Source: an uncultured beta proteobacterium
GTDB lineage: Bacteria > Pseudomonadota > Gammaproteobacteria > Burkholderiales > Burkholderiaceae_C
Length of the DNA: 48,706 nt
Direction of reading: 5' to 3'
NCBI GenBank assembly: GCA_903838565.1
Contig: CAILZB010000120.1
Span: 1 to 48,706 of the forward strand
Part shown: positions 16,122-26,162 of the stretch, piece by piece
Position numbering within the stretch: the first letter of the stretch is position 1
Layout of the letters: each line of letters begins with the position of its first letter
Position numbers and translations under genes: made by a program
Notes under the pieces: model-generated
Told to the model about the DNA's origin: nothing
Seen by the model: only the letters and a program-made list of their open reading frames with translations
The model's database searches: none

Positions 16122-17528
16122 GTGCAACTTGCTGCTTCCATTTTCAAAGCGTACGACATTCGCGGCGTGGTGCCGTCCACGGTGAACGAAGAGATCGCCG
16201 AAGGACTGGGACGCGCCTTCGGCACCATGGCCGTGCGGGCCGGTGAAAAAACCGTGGCCGTCGGGCGCGACGGGCGCCTCAGCGGCCCGTCCCTGATGAC
16301 GGCCCTGGTGCGCGGGCTGGTCGCGACCGGCCTGGAAGTGATCGACGTCGGGGTCGTGACGACGCCCATGCTGTACTTTGCGGCCCACACCTTGTGCAAC
16401 AGCGGCATCCAGATCACGGGCAGCCACAACCCCAAGGACTACAACGGCTTCAAGATGGTGCTGGGCGGGCGCGCCATCTTCGGCGACGAGATCCAGGCGA
16501 TTCGCACACTGATGGAGGCCGACGCCTGGTCCTTGACGGCCGGCGGCTCGGTCCGCCACGTGGACGTGCTCAAGGCGTACCGCGAACGCATCCTGGGCGA
16601 CGTGAAGCTGGCTCGTCCGATGAAGGTCGTGATCGATTCCGGCAACGGCGTCGCCGGCGCTTCGGCCCCGGGCATCTTCCGCGCGCTCGGCTGCGAGGTG
16701 ATCGAGCTGTTCAGCGAAGTCGACGGCAATTTCCCGAACCATCATCCCGACCCCAGCAAGCCCGAGAACCTGCGCGATCTGATGGCGGCGCTCAAGACCA
16801 GCGGCGCCGAACTCGGGCTGGCGTTTGACGGCGACGGCGACCGTCTGGGCATCGTCACGCGCGAAGGCAACAACATCTTCCCGGACCGCCAGATGATGCT
16901 GTTTGCGCGCGACGTGCTGAGCCGCGTTCCCGGCGGCACGATTCTGTTCGACGTGAAGTGTTCGCAGCGCCTGGCGCCGGCGATCGAGGCGGCTGGCGGC
17001 AAGGCGCTGATGTACAAGACCGGTCACTCGCTCATCAAGGCCAAGATGAAGGAGATCGAGGCCGCGGGCGGTCAGGCTCCCTTGGGCGGCGAGATGAGCG
17101 GCCACATCTTCTTCAAGGAGCGCTGGTACGGCTTTGACGACGGCACCTATGCCGGCGCGCGTCTGCTGGAAATCGTCAGCCGCGCACCCGATGCCAGCGC
17201 CGTGCTTGACGCCTTGCCGACGAGCTTTTCCACGCCCGAACTGAACGTGCTGTGCGTCGAAGGCGAGCCGCCGCGCGTGACGGCGGCCTTGCAGGCGCTG
17301 GCGGCGCAGGGTGCGTTCGCGGCGCCGGCCGTGGTCTGCGATATCGACGGCCTGCGCGTGGACTGGCCCGACGGCTTTGGCCTGATTCGCGCGTCCAACA
17401 CAACGCCGGTGCTGGTGCTGCGCTTTGAAGGGCAGACCCCGCAGGCGCTGGAACGCATCGAGGCCGAGATGCTGGCGCTGTTGCGCCGCGTCAAGCCCGA
17501 CGCCCAGATTGCCGCCGCGGCGCATTGA
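16122..17528 (+). CDS. Phosphomannomutase/phosphoglucomutase
   Basis: A 468-residue alpha-D-phosphohexomutase that interconverts the 1- and 6-phosphates of glucose and mannose for surface polysaccharide synthesis. The phosphoserine loop is GSHNPKDYNGFKMV (near residue 105), the Mg2+ loop is FDGDGDRLGIV (near 240), the sugar-binding loop is GGEMSGHIFF and the phosphate-binding loop is RASNTTPVLVLRFEG. All are intact, as in AlgC of Pseudomonas. GTG 16122 begins VQLAASIFKAYDIRG, the usual N-terminus. No strong ribosome site precedes it. It lies upstream of, and co-directional with, the heptosyltransferase gene, which fits a role in lipopolysaccharide precursor supply. Confidence 0.93.
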   Translation: MQLAASIFKAYDIRGVVPSTVNEEIAEGLGRAFGTMAVRAGEKTVAVGRDGRLSGPSLMTALVRGLVATGLEVIDVGVVTTPMLYFAAHTLCNSGIQITGSHNPKDYNGFKMVLGGRAIFGDEIQAIRTLMEADAWSLTAGGSVRHVDVLKAYRERILGDVKLARPMKVVIDSGNGVAGASAPGIFRALGCEVIELFSEVDGNFPNHHPDPSKPENLRDLMAALKTSGAELGLAFDGDGDRLGIVTREGNNIFPDRQMMLFARDVLSRVPGGTILFDVKCSQRLAPAIEAAGGKALMYKTGHSLIKAKMKEIEAAGGQAPLGGEMSGHIFFKERWYGFDDGTYAGARLLEIVSRAPDASAVLDALPTSFSTPELNVLCVEGEPPRVTAALQALAAQGAFAAPAVVCDIDGLRVDWPDGFGLIRASNTTPVLVLRFEGQTPQALERIEAEMLALLRRVKPDAQIAAAAH

Positions 17529-17602
17529 GCTGAAGACGTGTGGGACTGACCAAGGCGACACATCGTGAGCTTGCTCTGTCACCAACTTGACGTGCCCACG
17601 CT

Positions 17603-18634
17603 TTGAAGATCCTGATCGTCAAGCTCTCGTCGCTGGGTGACGTGATCCACGCGATGCCGGCGGTGCAGGACATCCGGCTGGCGTTTCCACAGGCGCAGAT
17701 CGACTGGGTGGTGGAGCGCGGTTTTGCGCCGCTGGTGCGGCGCTGCGCCGGCGTGCATCGGGTGATTGAGGTCGACTTGCGGCGTTGGCGCAAGTCCCCG
17801 TGGTCGCCGCAGACCCGCGCCGAATGGAGCGCCTTCAAGACCGAGCTGCAGCGCGAGCGTTACGACGCCGTGCTGGACCTGCAGGGTTTGACGAAATCGG
17901 CGCTGGTGTCGTGGCTGGCGCGGCTCGCGCCTGGCGGCAAGCGCTACGCGATGGCGAACCGGACCGATGGTTCCAGCTACGAGGCGCCGACACGCTGGGT
18001 CGCGCACAGGGCAATCGCGCTGCCCCGGCAGCTGCACGCGGTGCAGCGTTCGCGCCTGCTGTGCGCGCAGGCGCTGGGCTACACGCTGCCCAAGGCGATT
18101 TCCTACGGATTGGCGGGCCAGGGCGGCGACTTGCAGGCCGAGCTGGAGGTGGTGCCGGTGGTGCCTCCGACCCGGCGACCTTGCGTGGCGCTGATCCATG
18201 GCAGTTCGCGCGCGGACAAGTTGTGGCCCCTGACGCATTGGCTGGCGCTGGGCGCGCGGCTGAACGACCAGGGCTACACGCTGGCCTTGCCGCATGGGTC
18301 ACAGCAGGAGCAGCGCGAGGCCGAGGTGCTGGCCGCGCAGCTCGAGCACGCCATCGTCTGGCCGCGACTGGACCTGGACGCGATGATCGACGCGCTGGGC
18401 ACCTGCGTGGGCGTGATCGGCGTGGACAGCGGACTGAGCCACCTGGCGGTCGCGCTGGACTTGCTGCACGTGCAGATCTACAACTTCGACACCGCCTGGC
18501 GCACCGGCCCCCCGCAGACGGGGCACCAGATCAGCGTCTATGGCCAGCCGTGCCCCACGGTGGACGCGGTCTGGCAGGCCTGGCTCGCGGCCACGGGGGT
18601 GCTCCCGGCAGCCCCGTCCCCGGGCAGCCGGTGA
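17603..18634 (+). CDS. waaC: Lipopolysaccharide heptosyltransferase I
   Basis: A 343-residue GT9-family enzyme that adds the first L-glycero-D-manno-heptose to Kdo of the inner core, at the cytoplasmic face of the inner membrane. It begins MKILIVKLSSLGDVIHAMPA, with a TTG start at 17603 that fits the conserved N-terminus exactly; no ATG is possible nearby. The C-terminal nucleotide-sugar half has ALIHGSSRADKLWP and VGVIGVDSGLSHLAVAL. The stop shares a base with the waaA start, so the two genes are translationally coupled. Confidence 0.95.
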   Translation: MKILIVKLSSLGDVIHAMPAVQDIRLAFPQAQIDWVVERGFAPLVRRCAGVHRVIEVDLRRWRKSPWSPQTRAEWSAFKTELQRERYDAVLDLQGLTKSALVSWLARLAPGGKRYAMANRTDGSSYEAPTRWVAHRAIALPRQLHAVQRSRLLCAQALGYTLPKAISYGLAGQGGDLQAELEVVPVVPPTRRPCVALIHGSSRADKLWPLTHWLALGARLNDQGYTLALPHGSQQEQREAEVLAAQLEHAIVWPRLDLDAMIDALGTCVGVIGVDSGLSHLAVALDLLHVQIYNFDTAWRTGPPQTGHQISVYGQPCPTVDAVWQAWLAATGVLPAAPSPGSR

Positions 18635-19908
18635 TGCGTTGGCTGTACTCGTGCCTGATGCAGCTGTTGCAACCGCTGCTGCGGCGCAAGCTGGCGCGCC
18701 GCGGACGAATGGAGCCCGGCTATCTGCACGCGGTGGAGGAGCGCTTTGGTCACTACACCGTGCCTGCCAGCTCGGGCTATCTGTGGATTCACGCTGTGTC
18801 GCTGGGCGAGACCCGGGCGGCGGCGGTGTTGCTGGCGGCGCTGCGCGCGCAGTGGCCCGGCCTGCGCCTGCTGCTGACGCACGGAACGGCCACCGGCCGC
18901 GAGGAAGGCAAAGCGCTGCTTCAGCCGGGCGATGTGCAGGTGTGGCAGCCTTGGGATACACCTCAGGCCGTGCAGCGCTTCCTGACCCATTTCCGGCCGT
19001 GCCTGGGGATCCTGCTGGAGACCGAGGTGTGGCCGAATCTGGTCGCGGCGAGCAAGGCGGCAGGCGTGCCGCTGGTGCTGGCGAACGCGCGTCTGAGCGC
19101 CGCGTCGGCCCGCAACGCCCAGCGCCTGAGCTGGCTGGCGCGGCCCGCGTACCGCGCTCTGAGCGCCGTCTGGGCCCAGACCGAGGCCGACGCACAGCGG
19201 CTGCGCGCGCTGGGCGCACCGGTCGCCTCGGTGTTGGGCAACCTCAAATTTGACGCCACGCCCGACGCGGCACAGATCGCGCAGGGCCAGGTCTGGCACA
19301 GCGCGCAAGCCAGGCCGGTGGTGATGTTTGCCAGCTCGCGCGAAGGCGAGGAACTGGCGCTGGCGCAGGCGCTGCAGTCACAAAGCGAAGATGTGCAGTG
19401 GCTGGTCGTGCCGCGCCATCCGCAGCGTTTTGACGCCGTGTCGGCGCTGCTGCAGCAGCAGGGCTACAGCGTGTCGCGGCGCAGCCAGTGGAAGGACGGG
19501 CCCGAGCCGGCGCAGATCTGGCTCGGAGACTCGCTGGGTGAAATGGCGCTGTACTACGGCATGAGCGATGTGGCCTTGCTGGGAGGCAGCTTTGCCCCCT
19601 TGGGCGGGCAAAACCTGATCGAGGCCGCGGCCTGCGGCTGCCCTGTCGTGATGGGTCCGCACACCTTCAATTTCTCGGAGGCGGCGGATCTGGCCATCGG
19701 CTGTGGCGCGGGTTTTCGCGTGGATGACATGACGCAGGCACTGCGCTTGGTGCAGTCGCTGGTTCGGTCCGAAGCGAAGCTGGATTCGGCCCGCAGCGCC
19801 GCGACGACGTTCGCCGCAGCGCATCGCGGCGCCGCGCGCAATACGGCCAGCGCGATCGTTGAACTGCTGGCCGAAGAGCGTCGCCCTTACAGCCCGAACT
19901 TGGCGTAG
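18634..19908 (+). CDS. waaA: 3-deoxy-D-manno-octulosonic acid (Kdo) transferase
   Basis: A 424-residue GT30 enzyme that transfers Kdo to lipid A precursor. It has an N-terminal membrane anchor (about 1-15), the acceptor-site motif WIHAVSLGETRAA with the catalytic Glu, LLLTHGTATGREEG, FLETEVWPN-like LLETEVWPNLV, and the donor-site GGQNLIEAAACGCPVVMGPHTFNF. The ATG at 18634 overlaps the waaC stop (TGATG). The last 22 bases overlap the 3' end of the convergent glutathione transferase gene. Whether it adds one or two Kdo residues cannot be told from sequence. Confidence 0.95.
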   Translation: MRWLYSCLMQLLQPLLRRKLARRGRMEPGYLHAVEERFGHYTVPASSGYLWIHAVSLGETRAAAVLLAALRAQWPGLRLLLTHGTATGREEGKALLQPGDVQVWQPWDTPQAVQRFLTHFRPCLGILLETEVWPNLVAASKAAGVPLVLANARLSAASARNAQRLSWLARPAYRALSAVWAQTEADAQRLRALGAPVASVLGNLKFDATPDAAQIAQGQVWHSAQARPVVMFASSREGEELALAQALQSQSEDVQWLVVPRHPQRFDAVSALLQQQGYSVSRRSQWKDGPEPAQIWLGDSLGEMALYYGMSDVALLGGSFAPLGGQNLIEAAACGCPVVMGPHTFNFSEAADLAIGCGAGFRVDDMTQALRLVQSLVRSEAKLDSARSAATTFAAAHRGAARNTASAIVELLAEERRPYSPNLA

Positions 19909-20507
19909 TACTGCGCCACCGCCGGTGTCTGCGCGATGCGCTGCAGGTGGGCGTTGAGTTGTGGCGCCGTCTTCTCCACCAGATCCGACGGCACATGGTC
20001 CAGGCGGCCGGAGTTGAGGCTGCGCACGTAGACGAACACCTTCAGGTCGGCAATGGTGAGGCGGTTGTCGGCAAAGTACGCGCCACCATGCGCCTGCAAC
20101 TGGCTTTGCAGCCAGCCCAGGTACAGCGGCAGAGGTCCGTTGACCAGGGCGGTGCGGGCTTCCTTCAGGGCGTCACCGGTCATGCCGAAGGTGGTGCCCA
20201 TCTTGACGTTGGCGTCCTCCACGCCGTCCATCACCTCGTCGCACAGCAAGGCCTGAAAGGGATCGGCCGGGTACAGGCCGGCGAGTTTGCCCACATAGCG
20301 CGTGATCGCGTCGCTCTGGGTCACCTGTACCCCATCCACGTGCAGCACCGGCACCTGCCCCAAGGGGGTGGACTTGCGCACCTCGGCAAAGTCCGCAAAG
20401 ACAAAACGGTGGTCGTCAAAGGCGATGCCACCGATGTGCAGCGCCAGTCGAGCCGGCTCGGCGCGGCCCCCGTGCATGTCGAAATAGGTGAGTTTGAGTT
20501 GGCTCAT
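19887..20507 (-). CDS. Glutathione S-transferase family protein
   Basis: A 206-residue protein with an N-terminal thioredoxin-like domain (MSQLKLTYFDMHGGRAEPAR, catalytic Tyr at 8; GQVPVLHVDG; QSDAITRYVG, the glutathione-binding Ser in the SD pair) and an all-helical C-terminal domain from about 85. The opening YFDMHGGRAEPARL resembles the sigma-class/prostaglandin-D-synthase type more than the common beta class. AGGTAACC precedes the ATG at a workable distance. The 3' end overlaps waaA by 22 bases in a tail-to-tail arrangement. Detoxification or stress role inferred; substrate unknown. Confidence 0.9.
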   Translation of the reverse strand: MSQLKLTYFDMHGGRAEPARLALHIGGIAFDDHRFVFADFAEVRKSTPLGQVPVLHVDGVQVTQSDAITRYVGKLAGLYPADPFQALLCDEVMDGVEDANVKMGTTFGMTGDALKEARTALVNGPLPLYLGWLQSQLQAHGGAYFADNRLTIADLKVFVYVRSLNSGRLDHVPSDLVEKTAPQLNAHLQRIAQTPAVAQYYAKFGL

Positions 20508-20639
20508 GATGGTTACCTGAAAGGAACCCGCGGCAGGCTTGCGCAGGAAGTGTGGCGGATTCTATGCCGCCTGCCGCTGCTTCGGCCTTCAGTCCGGCCA
20601 ATGACGCCCTGCGACCGATCATGCAAACCCACTCAGCAC

Positions 20640-20663
20640 CCCATTCACCGACCCATTCACCGA
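20640..20663 (+). repeat. 12-base tandem duplication
   Basis: CCCATTCACCGA occurs twice in direct succession (20640-20651 and 20652-20663), immediately before the transporter remnant. It may be slippage or a footprint of the rearrangement that truncated the gene. Confidence 0.8.
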
Positions 20664-20669
20664 CTCTCC

Positions 20670-20858
20670 ATGACGCTCCACTTGCCAGAACAGCTGTCAG
20701 GTTTTCTCGCTGCTTCGCTGCTGTTCGGTGCCCTGGGCTATTTCGCAGGTCAGGTCGGCCGGTGGCTCAAGCGCAGCGAAAACACAGCGCCGTGGCTGGA
20801 CCGCATTGCGGGAGCGGTGTTTGTCGCTCTGGGGGTGAAACTGATGCTGGGCCTTTGA
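20670..20858 (+). pseudogene. Probable LysE/RhtB-type transporter remnant (C-terminal end only)
   Basis: A 62-residue frame whose second half, GRWLKRSENTAPWLDRIAGA then VFVALGVKLML, looks like the C-terminal end of LysE/RhtB exporters (known length about 205). The first half has one hydrophobic segment (SGFLAASLLFGALGYFAG). No upstream part of the family is found in any frame in the 160 bases before it, and no ribosome site precedes the ATG. I read it as the 3' remnant of a deleted transporter gene. A genuine small membrane protein with two segments is the alternative. Confidence 0.55.
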
Positions 20859-20896
20859 CGCCACGGGTTGCCCGGTGACAGCGCGACCGCCTGCCG

Positions 20897-22219
20897 TTAT
20901 TTCGCCAGCAGTGCGTTGATGGGCGTGAGGTCCTCGGCCGTGAGCGTGCCGTTGGCCTGACGCAATTTCAGGCCGCCGGTGAGGACATCGTAGCGCGCCT
21001 TGGCCAGCTTGGCCTTGGTGTCGAACAACTGGCTCTGCGAGTTCAGCACATCGATGTTGATGCGCACGCCCACTTGGTAACCGAGCTTGTTCGCGTCCAG
21101 AGCGCTTTGGCTGGACGCCTCCGCCGCCTCGTAGGCCTTGACCACGCTCACACCCGAGACCACGCCGAAATAGGCGGTGCGCGTGGCCTGAGCCACATTG
21201 CGTCTGGCGCCTTCGAGATCCGAGCGTGCCTTGTCTTCCAGCGCCAGCGTTTCGCGCACGCGGTTCTGGGTGGAAAAACCGGCAAACAGCGGCAGGTTCA
21301 ACTGCACGCCCACACTGGCGACGGATCCGCGAGAGCTGTAGGGGCCGGTCGTCGATCCGCCGTCATTGTTTGACGTGCTGTAGCTGGCGACCATGTCGAC
21401 CGTGGGCTTGTGCCCGGCTTGGGCCTTCTCGGTTTCCAGCTTGGCGATGTCCAGCGCAATCTGCGCCTGTGCCACCAGCGGATGGTTGGTCTGCGCCTGC
21501 TGCAGCCAGAAATTGACATCGTCGGGTTGCAGGCCTGGCAGGGCCACCGGCAGCAGCAAGGCCTTGGGGCTGGTCGAGTCCTTGCCGACGAGTTGGTCCA
21601 GCGCAATGAGCTTGACGCGCAAGTCGTTGGTGGCGGCGATTTCCTGCGCCACGACCAGGTCGTAGCTCGACTGCGCTTCGCGTTGATCGGTGATGGTGGC
21701 GGTCCCGACTTCGAAGTTGCGCTTGGCCGCGGCCAGTTGCTCGGAGACGGCGGCCTTTTGCGCGACCACGAAGGCCAGGCTGTCCTTGGACGCCAGGGCG
21801 TCGAAATAAGCCTGGCTGACGCGCACGATCAGGTCCTGTTCGGCTGCGGCCAGTTGCGCCTGCGCCAAGTCGATGCCCTTGAGGCCCTGCGAGTAGCTGG
21901 CCATGTTCTGCGGGCGATAGAGCGGCTGGGAGGCGTTCAAGGCCAGGCCTTGCGAACCATAGGGATAGCTCAGATGCGGCGTGCTGGAGTTCAACTCCGA
22001 GCGAGACACCGATCCGGACAGGCCGGCCTGCGGCAACAACAGGGCCCGCGCCTGATCGGCCTTGGCCAGATTGGCGTCGTACTGAAGGCGCGACGAGAGA
22101 TACGTCGCGTCGTAACCGCGCGCTGCCTGGTACAGCTCGCTCAGGCTTTGCGCCTGAACGCCGGTGGTCAGCGCCGCGCTCAGGGCCAACGACAGGGGAA
22201 TTAATCGAAATAGGCTCAT
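20897..22219 (-). CDS. tolC: TolC-family outer membrane efflux protein
   Basis: A 440-residue outer-membrane channel for tripartite efflux or type I secretion. The signal peptide is MSLFRLIPLSLALSAALTTG with cleavage after VQAQ. Two TolC repeats follow (about 30-225 and 235-425), each with long coiled-coil helices; SLSELYQAARGYDATYLSSR opens the first and NHPLVAQAQIALDIAKLETE the second, while YFDALASKDSLAFV and YFGVVSGVSVVKAYE mark the strand/helix junctions. Last of a leftward block with adaptor, RND pump and isoaspartate methyltransferase, so it may be the exit duct of that pump as well as others. Confidence 0.93.
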   Translation of the reverse strand: MSLFRLIPLSLALSAALTTGVQAQSLSELYQAARGYDATYLSSRLQYDANLAKADQARALLLPQAGLSGSVSRSELNSSTPHLSYPYGSQGLALNASQPLYRPQNMASYSQGLKGIDLAQAQLAAAEQDLIVRVSQAYFDALASKDSLAFVVAQKAAVSEQLAAAKRNFEVGTATITDQREAQSSYDLVVAQEIAATNDLRVKLIALDQLVGKDSTSPKALLLPVALPGLQPDDVNFWLQQAQTNHPLVAQAQIALDIAKLETEKAQAGHKPTVDMVASYSTSNNDGGSTTGPYSSRGSVASVGVQLNLPLFAGFSTQNRVRETLALEDKARSDLEGARRNVAQATRTAYFGVVSGVSVVKAYEAAEASSQSALDANKLGYQVGVRINIDVLNSQSQLFDTKAKLAKARYDVLTGGLKLRQANGTLTAEDLTPINALLAK

Positions 22220-22287
22220 GATCGTCCTTGTGGATTCATTCAGGTCGTGCCCTGGAACGAATCCGGACAGGCATGTGATGATTCTAG

Positions 22288-22941
22288 TCAGAACTTGAAG
22301 CGCGAAGGTTCGACGAAGCCCTGCAGCCGTGCTGCCACGGTGTCCCAGCGCTGTTGACTGTCGAATGTCGTGGCTCCCGTGCGGGTGGTGACGGTGGCGT
22401 ACATCATCGGCTCTTCGCCCACGATCGCCACCAGTCGTCCACCCACCTTGAGTTGCTGCAGCAGCGCATCGGGCACCTGTGCGACGGATCCGACCAGCAC
22501 GATCGCGTCAAAGGGCTGGTCGGCGGGTGCGCCGGCGGCTCCTTCGCCCTGGCGCACCTCGGCGTTGAAGATTCCGGCTTTCTGCAGGTTGGCGCGCGCC
22601 AACTGCACCAGTTCGGCCGAGCTCTCGAGCGCGATCACGCGCTGCGAGCGGTGCGCCAGCAAGGCCGTGACGAAACCTGTACCGGCGCCGATCTGCAGGA
22701 CCTTTTCGTGGCGCTGGGCGTTGACTTCCTGCACCAGGCGCGCCTCGACCTTGGGCGCCAGAAGCGCTTGCCCGCCCGGCAGCGGGATTTCCATGTCGGC
22801 GAAAGCCAGTGCCTTGTGCGCCAGCGGGACAAAGTCTTCGCGCTTGACCGATCCCAGCAACTCCAGCACATGCGGGTCGAGCACGTTCCAAGGACGGATC
22901 TGCTGCTCGATCATGTTGTAGCGTGCTTGTTCGATGTTCAT
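22288..22941 (-). CDS. Protein-L-isoaspartate O-methyltransferase family
   Basis: A 217-residue class I methyltransferase. MIEQQIRPWNVLDPHVLELL and VLQIGAGTGFVTALLA (SAM-binding motif I, near 90) are diagnostic of the bacterial PCMT-like group found next to tolC in betaproteobacteria; the ending GFVEPSRFKF is also typical. Motif I has IGAGTG, whereas classical Pcm has VGTGSG. The ATG 22941 follows CAGGAG by seven bases. Classical PCMT repairs isomerised Asp residues; activity of this subgroup is less certain. It sits between the RND pump and tolC with short gaps of 40 and 68 bases. Confidence 0.88.
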   Translation of the reverse strand: MNIEQARYNMIEQQIRPWNVLDPHVLELLGSVKREDFVPLAHKALAFADMEIPLPGGQALLAPKVEARLVQEVNAQRHEKVLQIGAGTGFVTALLAHRSQRVIALESSAELVQLARANLQKAGIFNAEVRQGEGAAGAPADQPFDAIVLVGSVAQVPDALLQQLKVGGRLVAIVGEEPMMYATVTTRTGATTFDSQQRWDTVAARLQGFVEPSRFKF

Positions 22942-22981
22942 TTCTGGGCTCCTGGGCTGGGATGGGGGTTTGTTCGTGATT

Positions 22982-25900
22982 TTAACGGCTGGCCCCGGCG
23001 CTTCCCGGGCCGAAGAGGCGGCGCAACCATTGACCCAGATCATCCATATAGCAGTAAACCACGGGCACGACCACCAGCGTCAGCAGCGATGAGGTGATGA
23101 CCCCGCCGATCACGGCCTGTCCCATGGGGGCGCGCTGCTCGGCGCCTTCGGTCAGCGCCAGTGCCAGCGGCAGCATGCCAAAGATCATGGCCAGCGTGGT
23201 CATCAGGATCGGGCGCAGCCGCACCTTGGCCGCGTGCAGCAGGGCCTCGGTGCGCGCCATGCCGGGAATCACCTGGCCGTCGGCATCGACGCTGTCTTCG
23301 CGGCTGCGGATGGTGAAGTCCACCAGCAGGATCGCGTTTTTCGTCACCAGGCCCATCAGCATGACGACGCCGATGATGGAAAAGATCGACAGCGTGGAGC
23401 CGAACGACAGCAGCGCCAGCACCACGCCGATGAGCGTCAGCGGCAGCGCCGTCATCAGCGCCAGCGGCTGGAAAAAGCTCTTGAACTGGCTCGCCAGGAT
23501 CATGTAGATGAAGACGATCGCCAGCGCCAGCGCCGACACGGCATAGCCAAAGGTCTCTTCCATGTTCTTGGTGGAGCCGCTGAACTGGTAGCGGTAGCCG
23601 GGAGGGAACTTGACGGTGTCGAGCACCGCGCGGATGTCGGCGGAGATCTCTCCCGCGGAGCGCACGTAGGCGTTGGCGCTGATGGCCACCTCGTGCGTCA
23701 GATCGCGCCGGTTGATCTGGTTCGGCCCGGTTCCGTCGCGCAGACTCGCTACCTGGTTCAGGCGCACGATGCGCGCGCTGCCGTCGGCGTTGGCGCCAGT
23801 GACGAAGGGCACGCGCTCCAGGTCCTGGGCTTGCGTGCGGGCGCCGGGTGCGAGCCGAACGTTGACGTCGTAGGTCTGGTCGTCGCTCGCGCGCCAGTTG
23901 CCCACGGTTTGTCCTGCCACCAGCGTGCGCAGCGCCGAGCCGATCTGGGCCACGCTCAAGCCCAGGTCGGCGGCGGCGTCGCGCCTGACGCCCACGTCCA
24001 GCGTGGGCTTGTCGGGCTTGGCGCTCGAGTCCAGGTCGACCAGGCCGTTGATGCCGCGCAGCTTTTCCATCACCAGCAGCGTCAGGCGTTCCAGCTCCCG
24101 GTTGTCCGCGCCCTGGAGCGAGAACTCGATCTGCTTGTTGCCGCCCACCGGGTCCAGCAGGCCGACGTGCGTCACGGTCATTCCGGGAACCTGGCTCAAT
24201 CGCGTGCGCAGGATGGCCGACATCTGGTCCACGTTGCGCGCGCGCTGCTTGCGGTCCACCAGGCGCACGTAGACGCTGCAATACATCTTGCCGGTGTTGT
24301 TGGGGTTGACCGTGGCCAGCGTGTATTTCACTTCGGGAAACTCACGCATGATGGCTTCGGCCTGGCGCGCCTTGGCTTCGGTCACCTCCAGCGACGAGCC
24401 CACGGGCGTGTAGAAATTGAGCGTGGTTTCGGAAAAATCGGCCTTGGGAACGAACTCCGTCCCCAGCAGCGGCAGCATCAGGATGCTGGCCACGAACACG
24501 CCCAATGCCAGACCCAGCGTTGCCAGTTTGTGCTGCAACGCCCAGCGCAGGATGCTCTGGTAAACCTCGGACAACAGCTCCGTGCCGTGGTCGAACCAGC
24601 CGGTGACGCGCCCGATGGTCTTGTCGTAGATGGTGACCGGCACATCGTGGCGCCCTGGCGCATGGATGCTGGGGTCGTGCCAGATGCTGGAGAGCATCGG
24701 GTCCAGCGTGAAGCTCACGAACATCGAGATCAGCACCGCGGCCACGATCGTCAGGCCGAACTCGTGGAAGAACTTGCCGATGATGCCGCCCATGAAGCCG
24801 ATCGGCAGGAACACGGCCACGATCGAGAGTGTGGTGGCAAACACCGCCAGGCCGATCTCCTGCGTCCCCTGCAGCGCCGCCTGATACGGCGTCTTGCCCA
24901 TCTGCACGTGGCGCACGATGTTCTCGCGCACCACGATCGCGTCGTCGATCAGCAGGCCCACGCACAGGCTCAGTGCCATGAGCGTGATCATGTTGATGGT
25001 GAAGCCGAACCACTGCATGAAGAAGAAGGTGCCGATCAAGGCGATCGGCAGCGTGAGGCCGGTGATTACCGTGGAGCGCCAGGAATTGAGGAACAGGAAC
25101 ACGATCAGCACGGTCAGCAAGGCGCCTTCGATCAGCGTTTCGCGCACGTTGTCCACCGAGACGCGGATCGGCCGCGAGGCGTCGGTGATGGCCTGCAGGC
25201 GCACGCCTGGCGGCAGCTCCGGCTGCATCTGGGCCACGGTCCGGATCAGACCATCGATCACGTCGATGGTGTTTTCGTCCTGCGCCTTCTGCACCGACAG
25301 CAGCAGCGTGCGCTCGCCGTTGAAGAGGGCCGAGTTGTCCAGCTCCTGGGCCCCGTCGTGCACCGTGGCGACCTGGTTCACGCGCACGGGCGTGCCGCCC
25401 CGGCTGGCGACGATGATCTGGCCGAAGTCTTCGGGGCGCTGCATGCGCGCGTCGATCTGCACCACGCGTTCCTGCGCCAGCGAGCGGATCGAACCCGCGG
25501 GCAGGTTCTGGCTTTCGTTGCGAACGGCGTTGGCCACCTGCTCGGCGCTGACGCCAAAGCTCTCCAGCGCCTGCGGGTTCAGGTAGATGTTGATCTCGCG
25601 CTTGGTGCCGCCCACGAGCGTGATGGTGCCCACGCCGCGTACGTTTTCCAGGCGTTTCTTCAGCACCTGGTCGGCCCAGTTGGTCAACTCCACGGCATTG
25701 AGCGCTTTCCCCTTCGAAGCGTCTGGCATCACGGCCAAGGACCAGATCGCGCGGCTTCCGGGGTCGAAGCGCAGCACGCGCGGGTCCTTCACCTCGGGGC
25801 GGAAGGTGGCGCGGATGGCGGCGACCTTTTCGCGCACGTCTTCCGCGGCACGCCGCCCGTTGACCTCCAGCTGGAATTCGATCACCACCACCGACTGGCC

Positions 25901-26158
25901 TTCGTAGCTGCGCGAGGTCAGCGCGTTGATGCCGGCGACGGAGTTGACGCCTTCCTCCAGCGGTTTGGAGACCTCGTTTTCCACGATTTCAGGCGAAGCG
26001 CCGGGGTATTCGGTGGTGATCACGACCACCGGAAACTCGATGTTCGGGAACTGGTCCACCGGCAGGCGCTGGTACGAGAAGACGCCCAGCACCACGAAGG
26101 CGAGCATCACCATGGTGGCGAACACCGGGTTCTTCAGACTGACCTGGGTGAACCACAT
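22982..26158 (-). CDS. RND multidrug efflux pump permease (AcrB/MexB-like)
   Basis: A 1058-residue inner-membrane proton antiporter of the HAE1/HAE-type. It starts [20 protein letters not shown] at 26158; nine extra codons upstream overlap the adaptor gene and are unlikely. Twelve membrane segments and two large periplasmic loops are evident. The proton-relay Asp pair lies in [16 protein letters not shown] and the relay Lys in [32 protein letters not shown] and [12 protein letters not shown] are usual landmarks. The adaptor ends four bases upstream of the start. Substrates unknown; the subgroup (MdtBC-like or other) was not resolved by eye. Confidence 0.95.
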   Translation of the reverse strand: MWFTQVSLKNPVFATMVMLAFVVLGVFSYQRLPVDQFPNIEFPVVVITTEYPGASPEIVENEVSKPLEEGVNSVAGINALTSRSYEGQSVVVIEFQLEVNGRRAAEDVREKVAAIRATFRPEVKDPRVLRFDPGSRAIWSLAVMPDASKGKALNAVELTNWADQVLKKRLENVRGVGTITLVGGTKREINIYLNPQALESFGVSAEQVANAVRNESQNLPAGSIRSLAQERVVQIDARMQRPEDFGQIIVASRGGTPVRVNQVATVHDGAQELDNSALFNGERTLLLSVQKAQDENTIDVIDGLIRTVAQMQPELPPGVRLQAITDASRPIRVSVDNVRETLIEGALLTVLIVFLFLNSWRSTVITGLTLPIALIGTFFFMQWFGFTINMITLMALSLCVGLLIDDAIVVRENIVRHVQMGKTPYQAALQGTQEIGLAVFATTLSIVAVFLPIGFMGGIIGKFFHEFGLTIVAAVLISMFVSFTLDPMLSSIWHDPSIHAPGRHDVPVTIYDKTIGRVTGWFDHGTELLSEVYQSILRWALQHKLATLGLALGVFVASILMLPLLGTEFVPKADFSETTLNFYTPVGSSLEVTEAKARQAEAIMREFPEVKYTLATVNPNNTGKMYCSVYVRLVDRKQRARNVDQMSAILRTRLSQVPGMTVTHVGLLDPVGGNKQIEFSLQGADNRELERLTLLVMEKLRGINGLVDLDSSAKPDKPTLDVGVRRDAAADLGLSVAQIGSALRTLVAGQTVGNWRASDDQTYDVNVRLAPGARTQAQDLERVPFVTGANADGSARIVRLNQVASLRDGTGPNQINRRDLTHEVAISANAYVRSAGEISADIRAVLDTVKFPPGYRYQFSGSTKNMEETFGYAVSALALAIVFIYMILASQFKSFFQPLALMTALPLTLIGVVLALLSFGSTLSIFSIIGVVMLMGLVTKNAILLVDFTIRSREDSVDADGQVIPGMARTEALLHAAKVRLRPILMTTLAMIFGMLPLALALTEGAEQRAPMGQAVIGGVITSSLLTLVVVPVVYCYMDDLGQWLRRLFGPGSAGASR

Positions 26159-26162
26159 GGGA

